From NCBI GenBank assembly GCA_029990175.1, contig JARKIP010000208.1, positions 62,001 through 126,000 on the forward strand: DNA of 64,000 bases, in the 5' to 3' direction. The notes beneath the pieces are model-generated. The model was not told the origin of the DNA. It saw only the letters and a program-made list of their open reading frames with translations, and ran no database searches. Source of the DNA: Petunia secreta. Its lineage: Eukaryota > Streptophyta > Magnoliopsida > Solanales > Solanaceae. Positions 33,447 through 43,620 of this stretch are shown in pieces (position 1 is the first letter of the stretch; every line of letters starts with the position of its first letter). A program made the position numbers and the translations under genes.

Positions 33447-34895
33447 AGGAGTCAAGTTTGGCATCTGGAACCCAAGCCAAGGAACAAGTCCATAATTGGA
33501 ACAAAATGGGTTTTCAGAAACAAACTTGATGAGGATGGCATGGTAACAAGAAATAAAGCCAGGCTAGTCGTTCAGGGATATAGTCAAGAGGAGGGCATCG
33601 ACTATGATGAGACTTTTGCTCCAGTTGCAAGATTGGAAGCAGTCTGACTTCTTATAGCCTTTGCTATATACATGGAATTTACTCTACATCAAATGGATGT
33701 TAAGAGTGCATTTCTGAATGGTTACTTGAAAGAAGAAGTGTATGTCAAGCAACCTCCAGGTTTTGAAAATGAACAGTTTCCTGAACATGTGTACAAGTTG
33801 GACAAGGCTTTGTATGGGCTCAAGCAGGCACCAAGAGCATGGTATGAAAGACTATCAAAATTTCTACTCCAGCATGGATATAAGAGAGGTAAAATTGATA
33901 GTACATTGTTTTTAAAAGAAAAAGGTAAGCATCTCTTAATTGTTCAAATTTATGTAGATGATATAATCTTTGGTGCTACTTGTGAAAATTTAAATAAGGA
34001 ATTTGCAAACTTGATGGGGAGTGAATTTGAGATGAGCATGATGGGTGAACTAAATTTCTTTTTGGGTTTACAAATTAAGCAAACCTCAAATGGAACTATG
34101 ATCCATCAACAAAAGTATGTTAAGGAATTACTTAAAAGATTTGATATGGATAATGCTAAGGAAATTGACACACCTATTGCCACTGCAAAAAAATTGGATC
34201 TTGATGAACATGGAATATCAGTTGATCAAAAATTGTATAAGGGTATGATAGGTTCTCTACTTTATCTAACTGCTAGTAGACCTGATATTGTGTTCAGTGT
34301 TGGTTTGTGTGCTAGGTTTCAATTAGATCCTAAGGAATCTCATTTGAAAGCTGTTAAAAGAATATTGAGGTATCTGAAATGAACAGGTCCCTTGGGACTT
34401 TGGTATCCAAAAGGTGGTAGTTTTAATCTTGTTGGATATACTGATGCTGACTATGCAGGTTTCCTAGTTGATAGAAAAAGTACCTCAGGTATGGCACATT
34501 TTCTTGGCAAGTGTTTGGTTTCTTGGGGAACCAAGAAACAAAATTCAGTGGCACTTTCCACTGCTGAGGCTGAATATGTGGCAGCTGCTTCATGTTGTTC
34601 ACAGTTGTTATGGATCAAACAACAATTACAGGATTTTGGTGTTGATGTCGGAACTGTTCCTATCTATTGTGATAACACTAGTGTTATTAATATGACAAAG
34701 AATCCAGTGCATCACAAAAGGACTAAACACATTGACATAAGACATCATTTCCTAAGAGACAATTGTGAAAAAGGTTTGATCACCGTAGCATTTTGTCCCA
34801 CTGAAAAGTAAATTGCTGACATTTTTACAAAAGCTCTAGGTAGAGATGATTTTGAAAGAAATAGGTTGGAATTAGGGATGATTAAATTCACATAA
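33447..34895 (+). pseudogene. Reverse transcriptase and RNase H of SIRE element 1
   Basis: RT blocks appear in order: SIIGTKWVFRNKLDEDG, ARLVVQGYSQEEGIDYDETF, MDVKSAFLNGYLKEEVYVKQ, KALYGLKQAPRAWYERL, and YVDD (33951-33962, intact), then MSMMGELNFFLGLQIKQ. RNase H follows: YTDADYAGFLVDRKSTSG, ALSTAEAEYVAAASCCSQL, YCDNTSVI and HIDIRHHFLRD. Stops at 33645, 34379 and about 34808 are point changes in an otherwise well kept frame. Pol ends at TAA 34893-34895. Confidence 0.93.
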
Positions 34896-35495
34896 AACCA
34901 TCAATGTTTTACTTCATAATTGGCTAGAAAATTGCTCTTAAAATGAATTTTATTCAAGTCATTATGAATAATTCAGTCCAGCTTAATACTTAAATGTATA
35001 CTCTTATGCCATATTTCTTATTTAGAGTTGCTAAAATTTAATGATGTTACCCTTATGCTATTAGAATTTCATATTGATCAAAATGTTGCAAATTAGAAGG
35101 ACACTGAATTTTTGTGTTAAACTCAGGTATGTACTCGTTATTATTCAGTTAATTCAGAAGTGCAAAGGTTATAGGTAACTTGTTATTAGGATAAATCCCA
35201 CTAAGTTTCCTAACCATATCCAAATTGCAAAAGAGTCCCATCGGAGGAACAGTTCCCACTCTGAAAAGGTAACCTGGCAGCCCAACGGCTCTATTTCTCC
35301 GGGAGACTCCCAAGAGTCCATAACGGTTGCATGTTGTGCTGAGGTAAGTGTGATCGATTCCTACTCTATTTTTACTACCTAATTCACCTTATAAATACAC
35401 TCCTTCTCCCCCATTAATCTTTTACCTTGTTCATCAACTAAATTCTCAAAATTTCAGAAAGAATAGTCAATTATCTTTTAATTCGAATTGCAAGA
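34896..35495 (+). other. Spacer between pol and the env-position ORF
   Basis: Six hundred bases without coding. It holds a donor-like GAGGTAAGTG at 35341-35350, a TATA-like TTATAAATAC at 35389-35398 followed by a C/T-rich stretch, and an acceptor-like ATTTCAG at 35451-35457. The element on the minus strand at 53476-54125 has a spacer of similar length. These could serve a separate promoter or a spliced transcript for the downstream ORF. Confidence 0.5.
35389..35398 (+). promoter_or_regulatory. TATA-like box upstream of the env-position ORF
   Basis: TTATAAATAC lies about 100 bp before the ATG at 35496 and about 30 bp before a pyrimidine-rich stretch that could hold a start site. The spacing fits a plant core promoter. 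This is inference only. Confidence 0.35.
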
Positions 35496-37440
35496 ATGTC
35501 TCTTTCTTCTGATAATTCTTCAACTGCACCCACTACTGAACAACCACAAAATCTCAATCCTTCTTCACCCATGGATACCACTGACCTAAACCCTGAAATT
35601 CCTTAAACAATCCCACAAATACCTGAACCTGAAATTCAGGGGGATGGACCAGTTCCCACGGCTGAATCAATTGCTGAGCAAGTTGAGGATTTGTCACGAG
35701 CTATGGTTCTGTATCAGTATCACGTAAATTTTACCTATCCTCTGAATGTTGTGATAGATGAGAAAGAAAAGGGAGAGGGGTCTGAGGCTGTTCTTGAGGG
35801 GGAAGAAGAAACAGTTAAGAGGTTGGAAGCACCCATGCATGGGTCATCGGGGTCTCCCGAGGCTGCTTTTAGAGCACCCATGGAGAATGTTATAGATGTT
35901 GATGAAGCTATAAGTGATAGTGATAGGCCTTTGGTGGACTTGATCAACATTAGAAGTCTGAAAAGAAAATTAGCTGGGAAGGGACCCATTGATGACCAGG
36001 TGACTGCTGAAATTGCTGCTAAGTTGAAGAAAATAGGTGATAGTTATAAGCCCGGAATTAAGAAGAAGGTTGAAAGTTCCTCCAAGGCAAAAGGACCTGT
36101 TCCTTCTGCCTCAACCCCTGCTTCTGGGGTTAGGAGAACAAGAAGTGATGCTAAAGCTGCTGATGAACATTTAGCTGCTGCTTTAGAAAGGAGCAGAAAA
36201 GGGAAAGGAAAACAGGTTGTTAAATATGAAGAAGTGGAGGATATTGAATTTGATGATCTTGGTGAAGATGATGAGATGGCAGATGCTGAGGAGGTTGCTC
36301 CCAAATTTAAGAAAAAAAAAGTTGTTCAAAGACGGGTAACAAGAAGTTCTGTTAAGGCTGCAGAAAAATCTGCTAAGAGGACCAGGTCCTCTAAAAGAGT
36401 TGTTGTGACTGAAAGTTCTGCTAGTGACAGTGATGAGTCTTTTGCTGGGGATGAAAGTGATAGTGAAGCTGAAGGTGATGAGTCTGTACACTGTGTTCAT
36501 GATGACATGCTTACCAGGAAGGTGTTGAAAGGTAGAGTATTGTCTGATGTGCAAGAAGAAGGGATGCTATGGTTGCTGCAAAAACTGCATGCTCAGGGCT
36601 GGAGGGACATGGTCCTTCAGATCTCTGGCAGGTGTGCAAAGGGGATGGAGCAAGAGTTCTACAAGAACTGCTCCATCAAAGATGACAGGATTACTACCAC
36701 TGTTAATTAAAATGTGATAATGTTTGATACCAGGGAACTTGGTGAGCTGTTGGGTGTTCACTTTACTGGGTATGACAGTTATGTCAAGAAGGTTTGGCCT
36801 GACTTGACAAATTTGCTGACTGATTTGGAGAACACTAGGAAGTTTGCTGAGAATGAAGGGGAAGAAAAACCCAGGGCTGTGCAGAAAAGTGAGATGCACC
36901 CACAACACCAAGTACTGTTCGAATTTTGTGAACAAGGTTGTGATGCCAAGGCAGGAGAAAAGAGGAATTTCCAGTTTCATGGACCTGGTCCTTATGGAAC
37001 TGTTGGACACTGAAAAGCAGATCAACTGGCCCAGTTTTATGATCCACATGATAAAAAGGGTGATAGCTAGGAAGAGAAAGCACTCATTGTCGTTTGGGTT
37101 CATCTTAACTGATGTGTTTGCAAAATTGAAGATTCCCTTGGAAGGGGTAGTGAAGGCTACAAAGAAGGAAAAATTTGGTTGTGCCACATTGATCAGTTGT
37201 GATTTGCCAGTTCAGGCTGATCCTCCACAGGCTGGTGTTGGGAGGCAGCCATTGAACAACAAAGTGAGGGCACTTAGGCAACAGGTTGCTATTCAGGTTG
37301 CTGAAATAGTAAGGTTGGAAGAGGAGAAGAATTACTGAAAGGCAGAGGCCACAAAGGCAAAAGAGACCAATGTGAGAATGCTCAAGCAGATGTTTGAGTT
37401 TCTTAACAAGTCTCAGGGACCTGGTCCTTCCACATCCTGA
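35496..37440 (+). pseudogene. Env-position extra ORF of SIRE element 1
   Basis: The start ATG is at 35496 (MSLSSDNSSTAPTTEQ). A premature stop lies at 35604. The main open part (to 36708) has a Ser/Pro/Glu-rich N-terminus, basic KKKVVQRR and KRTRSSKRV clusters that look nuclear-localising, and acidic Ser-Asp tracts. A globular segment follows: LKGRVLSDVQEEGMLWLLQ, EFYKNCSI, MFDTRELGELLGVHF and GYDSYVKKVWPDL. After a stop and a shift (near 36920) come a second conserved segment, MDLVLMELLDTEKQINWPSF, and a coiled-coil tail ending at 37440. No signal peptide or membrane helix is seen. The same domain order recurs at 51256-53475. Confidence 0.75.
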
Positions 37441-37888
37441 CCACCTTAGCCTTTAGCCACCTTTTGTCCAGTGGGATTTTGCCTAGTTTAGTGCCTTAGT
37501 CTTTTCCTTCTTTAGTCTTTGAATAATTCTGTAGTACTTGCTTGTATCCCCTGGTTTCATCTTTTGATTAAATGAATTGTCTTTGATGGCTAATATTAGT
37601 GTCTTGCAGTTGCTTTAATCTGATTTATGTTTGCATTTTGAGTTGCCTCAATGGCCATGTGCTGATTAATTCTAATACTTGAGTTATATTTTTTATGCAA
37701 CCTTTTCAATGATGCCAAAAGGGGGAAGAGTAAGTCTGATTTTGCGTGAAACTTATACCTAGTTGAAAATCTGTTCCTTAATGATGAATAAAGTCTCTAC
37801 TAACTGTTTTTTGAGCTTAAGTTGTACTTCAGGACATTAAGGATATAAAGCTATGCTATGAATTTGTCATCATCAAAAAGGGGAAAAA
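37441..37888 (+). other. 3' untranslated part and polypurine tract of SIRE element 1
   Basis: There is no coding here. It ends in the purine tract AAAAAGGGGAAAAA directly before the 3' LTR, the expected plus-strand primer. Confidence 0.85.
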
Positions 37889-38699
37889 TGTTAGCTTGGA
37901 TAAGCTTGGAGTTTTGACTGATGACTGAGGAACGGATTCAAAGGACCTGTTCCTTTGAATCACTGCAGCTAAATAGATAATTCATGCAAAATCGTTTAAG
38001 TTGAGATATTATTAATTATCCTAAAACTAATGTTTATCTTGGTAATTATGCAGGTCTAAACAGATACGAAAAGATTGCATAAATAAAGGATAAATGATAG
38101 AAGATCCGGATTCTAAAGAGAAGAATCCAATTAGGACTCAAACTCAAGGGAGCTTTGGAGTTCTAATTGATCAAGACTTCTTCGCTGCTGGAGCTATAAA
38201 ACGTGGAGCATATCAGCCATAGAAGTGTGCACAAATACAGAGAGCATCGAGCAAAAGCTTAAAAGAGTCATTAGCTTATTTCTGTAATCAGTTAGCTACA
38301 GTAGAACTAAGTTAGAACATGTTCCTTAGATTGAATCTTGTAAAAGTTCAAGTCTTAGTTCAACTGTAGTAAGCAATAATCGAGTTGTAAAATTTCTGGT
38401 TCAAGTCGTGGCTTGACACAACTTCACTGATCGTGAGAAAGATCACTAAAGGATTAGAGTTAGTCCTAGGTTAGTAAGAGGGAGTCTTGTAACCAAGTGG
38501 GTCTTTTTACATAGTGAAGTTGAAATCCTACTTGAGAAGTAGGTCGTGGTTTTTTGATCCCGAGTCAAGGGGTTTTTCCACGCTAATATCTGGTGTTCAT
38601 TTATTTACAGTTTTTATTCCGCATATAGTTTAGTAAAGGAACACATTTTAAGGAACTGGTTCTTAAAACAGTAAAGTGGTGTAATCGTGGGAAATAACC
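37889..38699 (+). repeat. 3' LTR of SIRE element 1
   Basis: It is colinear with 28708-29519 with about twenty differences. Its final base reads C instead of A (ATAACC), just before the CACCA duplication at 38700-38704. Confidence 0.93.
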
Positions 38700-38704
38700 C
38701 ACCA

Positions 38705-41700
38705 ACTTGTAAAATTGTATGAAGTCTTCACAGACACGTCTCCCTGCTCAACAGAGTTTGTTTGTCTCACAGAAACCATCAAAAAGCTTGAGCTGAATTA
38801 GAAGCATAGTGAGTTGATGCATCAATGACCATTCAAAATTTGGTTCGACAAAGAGGCAATTGCTAAACCTGTCAGAAAAGAAGTCCTACGGGAACTAAAA
38901 CCACCTGAAAAATGGACTGATTAAATTCAACTGTTATTCTTTTTTAGATTGGAGATGAACAAACTGGAAATAAAAGTTGCAAATGTAAGTAACTGAGTTT
39001 TAAAAAAGCATGTGGCTATCTATAAGCTGGTAGCATTTCACCTCTCCGCTCACCTATATAGTTATGTTCATCTGCTATGTTCCCAACCAGGAAGCTATCT
39101 AGTCACAGTATATCCCAAATGACCTGAAAAATACATATGGACCAATTTTTATTCTATCTCATACTATTATAGAAGATAAATCCATTAGAATACACAAAGT
39201 TACAACACATTTGAGTAAGAGTAGTATATAGTATTAACAAACATTAGGCTCAACTTCCTAGAAGCTGCTCAAGCCTTTAAACTCTTCCACCATTAGATTT
39301 AGGATAACAATTTACATAAATGTAATGGCATAATCAATCTTCTTTTGATTTAAAATCCATAACTTGGAAATTTGGAATATAAATACCATCAGCAATCCAA
39401 ATTTATTAGCGCCAAAACCAAAATTTATGATGTAATATTAGCGAAGTTAACTCGGAGGCAGAATAACTTCTAATGTGCACAAGCAATAGAGAAACCAATT
39501 AGCATTAAGCTTACAATAGAATAAGCCTCATGATCAATAGTTTAACCATCACCAATCTGTAATAAAACAACAAACAAAAAAAAATTCTGAAACAACGAAC
39601 AACAGAAAACTTTGCGTAACTTCTAAAAGAGATGATGGAATTTTTATCGTCAAACTATTTAATACATGAATACAATTGTGTTCCATTCATAAGCTAATAC
39701 CAACTCCAAGTTATACCTTTTTCACTTCTTTTCATTCTTCTATAATTACGTTCTTGATTTTAAATTTCAAGACATAAGATCATCAAGAAGAATGACTGTA
39801 AAACCAAGTGAAAGTATTATCACGTGTTTTCCTTGCATTTAATAAAAGCAATGCGATACACCAACAAAGCATTATAAAATTACACAACTTATCCCTGTAT
39901 GTAATAGAAACAATGCTACACACCAACAAAGAGCACTATCAAATTATAGTACTTATTATTTTTCTATCAGATTATAGTACTTATTCATGTAAAAGCTCCA
40001 ATTCTAATGTGTTGTAGTTCAATGCAAGAAAAAATTAGTAATAAACACTAATCCTAGCTTGTTTTTTCACATTCAAGGAAAAAGTGTCAACCTTCCTACT
40101 ATGTTGCTAACAACTATTTATGTACATAGGCCTTGATAAGATTCTACACGTCACTGATAAATAGTGGAATATAATATAATGATCTTCTTGTTACTTTATA
40201 ATTGGCCTTCAACAAGAAACCAAGTCTCTAGCTTTTCATTTTCCTCACCTTTTCACAATATAAGAAGTTTCAAATGCAAAACAGCTAAGAGGTAAAATTG
40301 TAAGAAAAATTCAAAATTTGATAACAACCACTTTCTGAAACATTCTCCCAAAAGTATCAGTTCAAAAAGTATAGATGATAGGCTTAGACAATTTACTTAA
40401 ATAAAGAATTAAAATATTAGAACTACGTAGAACTAAAAATTGTAGATCTTGACAACTAGGACTCATCAAAAGATATGCCAAATCTCTAACTCTTCATTTT
40501 CCTCACCTTTTCACAATATAAGAAGTTTCAAATGCAAAACAGCTAAGAGGTAAAATTGTGAGAAAACTTCAAAATTTGATAACAACCACTTTCTGAAACA
40601 TTCTCCCAAAAGTATCAGTTCAAAAAGTATAGATGATAGGCTTAGGCAATTTACTTAAATAAAGAATTAAAAGATTAGAGCTACGTAGAACTAAAAATTG
40701 TAGATCTTGACAACTAGGACTCATCAAAAGATATGCCAAACATTTCATTCGTACGTTCGATTAGAATTAGCAAATACTACGAGACAAAGTTATAGATAGT
40801 AAATTCTAAAGAGCGTGGCATTTTCATATATATATTTTTATAATTTTAATGATGATTTGGAAACCCTCAAGTTACAAGCCATTTCTTAATTAGTTATATC
40901 CTACAATCCGTACCCAAAAATATCAGCTTTACATGTCTATAATTCCAATTACCACTAAACACCACAATAAGGCAAAGATGAAAGTGAAAATTGCCTCAAA
41001 ATTCTACCAATTTCTGCAAAACATCAGCACATGAGTCAACTGTTCAAGTACAATTCCCGTGAGCAGTTCTAACCAACTTGCAAGTTGCAATCAATTGAAG
41101 AGGATACTAAATCATAAAATCGAAGACCTAAAGGCAATCGCAAAATTCCGCAAATACCTGAAATTACATAATAATACAAAAAACAGCTCATTGTTATCTT
41201 CTTCTTAATTTTTCTCCCTAATTTTGAGTTTAGATCTGACCTGGGACGAGAGGAGCACATAACAAAAAGGGCAGTGTCCAAAACACTAACTCATTAAGGC
41301 GAACCATTGAGATTCGTGATTGTAAGTTTCAGATCTGAATCTTCATTACCAGCGTCCGGAATTGAGGCGATGGACAGAGATCAAGATAAGGATAATTTTG
41401 AGAGAAAAGAGTATATTAATTTTTTAGAGATTATCTTGAGGAGTGGTTTTAGCGGAGTACTATTTAGCAATTTTACTTTTTAGCGGAGTACCATTTAGCA
41501 ATTTTACTTATTTGTTTTTTTAAAAAAATTTCAGGTCAATTTTTTTTAGTGTTAATGCCTTGTTCCCGCTCGATTTTTTAGCAATTAAGGACCATATGCT
41601 TTATCATTTTAGGACCAGATTTAGTCCCTTCGTTAATATAATTTTGAAAATCGAAACTTAAGGACCATAAAGGAATCTCGTCCTTATAAGTACGTTTTTT

Positions 41701-41761
41701 GAGACCAGATTTTTAACTCGTCCTTAAATACCGGTCCCTGAAAAGCCTTTTTCTTGTAGTG
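38705..41761. other. Right interior of the non-autonomous CACTA element
   Basis: AT-rich with no coding support. It contains a 258-bp tandem duplication (40223-40738) and GGACC-type subterminal motifs from about 41590 to the end. A short degenerate repeat of ATCAGATTATAGTACTTATT lies near 39944-39985. Confidence 0.7.
40223..40738. repeat. 258-bp tandem duplication
   Basis: CATTTTCCTCACCTTTTCAC starts at 40237 and again at 40495, a period of 258 bp. The copies stay colinear to GATATGCCAAA at about 40485 and 40738, with only a handful of differences. This is a recent local duplication. Confidence 0.93.
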
Positions 41762-42429
41762 CATAGAAGAACAAAGTTCAGTTTATGACAGACATCCCAC
41801 CTCAACACTTGAATCCCTAACCTCATCATTCAAAGATACAAATGTTATTAAACTGACTCAAACGATATCCATATCCAACTACTAGAACAATCAATATATA
41901 TATAGATAGAGATAATGAATTTTTCTAACTCTGAAAATATTTATTGAGAGGCTGAAATATTGAAGCCCGATGACTACTTAGTTATTCTTGACCCATCTAG
42001 TACTGAGATTGAATTACTCCGTAGCCAGCTTGTAGCGCGTTAAATGAAAACTAGTCTTCATTTAAAAACTTTTAGAAGATTTGCCGGATTTAAGAAACAC
42101 AAAAAGTCCAATAAATTTTCCTGCAATTTTGACCTAAAATTTTCAAAATTCCAAGAAAATTTCCCCGAGAATGCTAAACATGAAGTCTAGGGAAATTTTC
42201 GTGGGACTTTTAAAAATTTTAGTTCAAATATCTTGGAAATTTTCTAGAACTTTAAACTAAACCTCAAAAAAAAAATTGGGAGTTTAGTTCTAATTATTAG
42301 AATATTATCCTGTGACTAGTCTTAAAAAAATGTGTATTTTTGAAATATGGGTGTTTCTCCAAAAGTTTGTAATTAATGATTATAAGTGATTTAAAAACTG
42401 TCTAGTTATCAAAATCGGTCTATTTGCAA
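41762..42429. other. AT-rich spacer, nothing recognised
   Basis: A short TA/GATA run lies at 41897-41915. Nothing else is supported. Confidence 0.45.
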
Positions 42430-42960
42430 AAAAATATGACACCATAAGCAATGTTTTGCCTTTTTGCCCGCGCTAACAAGGGTTTTGCAAAAATGCCCCT
42501 ATTAAGGTTTAATAAAAAAAATTCGGAAGGAAACACTCCTGTCAAAATTTTAGGTCGGGGCCAAGACTTGCCTTTATATCTCTCTGCTTTTCAAAGCTTA
42601 TCCCTTCAAGTGTTGGCAAAAGGCAATACTTGCCGCATTTGGTCGTAAGTCTTGGCAACTTACTTTTGACCTCTCTATATTTGCCAACACGTACCCTTAA
42701 AGCGTTGGCAAAAGGCAATACTTGCCGCACTTGGTCGTAAGTCTTGGCAATTGGCAAGACTTGCCCCTTCCAGTCTTTCCATGCATTCCCGCGCATATAA
42801 CTTGAAGTACTAGCAAAACAGTACTTGCCCTTGAAGTATTGGCAATTGCCAAGACTTACAAGATTTTTGCCTTAAAGTCTTGGCTCCGGACTAAAAAGGG
42901 TATTTTGCTAAAATATTACTTAGCGCGGGCATTTCTACAAAACCACTCCACACGGTAATT
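42430..42960. repeat. Hairpin-rich interspersed repeat, copy 2
   Basis: It opens with ATGACACCATAAGCAATG, like copy 1 at 1608. It contains several units of GTTGGCAAAAGGCAATACTT and AAGTCTTGGCAATTGGCAAG that pair into short stems. A block from 42609 to 42650 is nearly repeated at 42701-42750 (AAAGGCAATACTTGCCGCA with TTGGTCGTAAGTCTTGGCAA). It has no coding value. Confidence 0.6.
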
Positions 42961-43109
42961 TTTTTTAATCAAAATCACTCGGAATTACTAGGATAATTTT
43001 GATCAGTAGCCATTTTTGGACGCACTCTTTGGGGACTATCCATTGTTTCAAAATTCATTGAAGAATAGCCAAAAATTCGCGCGCACACTTAAGCTCTATT
43101 AGCGTTGGA

Positions 43110-43620
43110 AAAACACCCCAGACGAGTTTTGTTCAAAGCCCCAGTATTTTGTTATGGGACTGAAGAAGTCTCATAACAAAATAATCCCATAACAAAATAA
43201 TGGGACCTTGAACTAACATGTTCAAAGATCCCATTATTTTGTTATGGGACTTTATCCCATAACAAAATAATGAGATTTATTCCCATAAAAAAGGTCTCAT
43301 CAAAGGGATAAATCCCATAAAGGGATAAATCCTATTATTTTGTTATGAGACTTTATATATAAAGCTTCAGTCCCATAACAAAATGCTGGGGCTTTGAACA
43401 AGTTTTGTTCACAGCCCCAGCATTTTGTTATGGGACTGAAGCTTTATACAAAGTCCCATAACAAAATGCTGGGGCCTTGAACAAAACTTGTTCAAAGTCC
43501 CAGTATTTTATACTGGGTTAGTTTACTAAAGCTTTCCAGTATAAATACTGGGGCTTTGAACAAGAACAAGGTTTGTTCAAAGCCCCAGTATTTATACTGG
43601 GATTTGTCCGGAGGTAGCTA
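43110..43620. repeat. Dense inverted-repeat array of TCCCATAACAAAAT/ATTTTGTTATGGGA
   Basis: Four copies of ATTTTGTTATGGGA (one with a base change) and five of TCCCATAACAAAAT (one with a base change) alternate within about 330 bp. They are linked by CCCCAGCATT/AATGCTGGGG and TTGTTCAAAGCCCC/GGGGCTTTGAACAA. The final part repeats a CCAGTATAAATACTGG palindrome. The region could fold into a chain of long hairpins on either strand. No coding frame is supported. Confidence 0.85.
43361..43445. repeat. 85-nt near-perfect hairpin
   Basis: Arms 43361-43401 and 43405-43445 (41 bp each) are reverse complements with a single mismatch, around a 3-base GTT loop. It is the strongest hairpin in the array. Confidence 0.9.

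Larger units (their letters stand above)
28708..38699 (+). mobile_element. SIRE-type Ty1/copia retrotransposon, 10.0 kb
   Basis: LTRs at 28708-29519 (812 bp) and 37889-38699 (811 bp) are flanked by CACCA at 28703-28707 and 38700-38704. The tRNA-Met primer site TGGTATCAGAGC starts at 29522, and the purine tract AAAAAGGGGAAAAA ends at 37888. The order is Gag, protease, integrase, RT, RNase H, then an extra ORF in the env position, as in the SIRE/Maximus lineage. By eye the LTRs differ at about twenty sites (about 2.5%). About a dozen stops and shifts, plus a MITE, inactivate it. Confidence 0.95.
28080..41761. mobile_element. Non-autonomous CACTA transposon, about 3.7 kb plus a nested copia
   Basis: The left end is CACTACAAGAAAATTAGC at 28080. 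The right end, read inverted from 41761, is CACTACAAGAAAAAGGC. Both are followed by GGACC/GGTCC-type subterminal motifs (GGACCAGATTT, TGGTCCTTAA). The flanking triplets are CCT and CAT, one mismatch from a 3-bp duplication. The 9,992-bp copia at 28708-38699 and its target duplication sit inside. What remains, 28080-28707 and 38705-41761, shows no transposase coding in any frame. It would need tnp2 from another element. Its terminus differs from the CACTACTAAAAAAAC family at 10.5 and 45 kb. Confidence 0.8.

Noticed and set aside
36183..37187. Minus-strand open frames up to 206 codons
   Set aside because: Antisense of the env-position ORF of element 1. No domains.
35496..37440. Calling the env-position ORF a true envelope protein
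   Set aside because: No signal peptide, membrane helix or cleavage-site pattern. Basic clusters and coiled coil fit a nuclear or structural role better.
43110..43620. CRISPR-like spacing of repeated TCCCATAACAAAAT motifs
   Set aside because: The motifs alternate orientation and spacers are unequal. The context is plant nuclear DNA, so a foldback array is the better reading.
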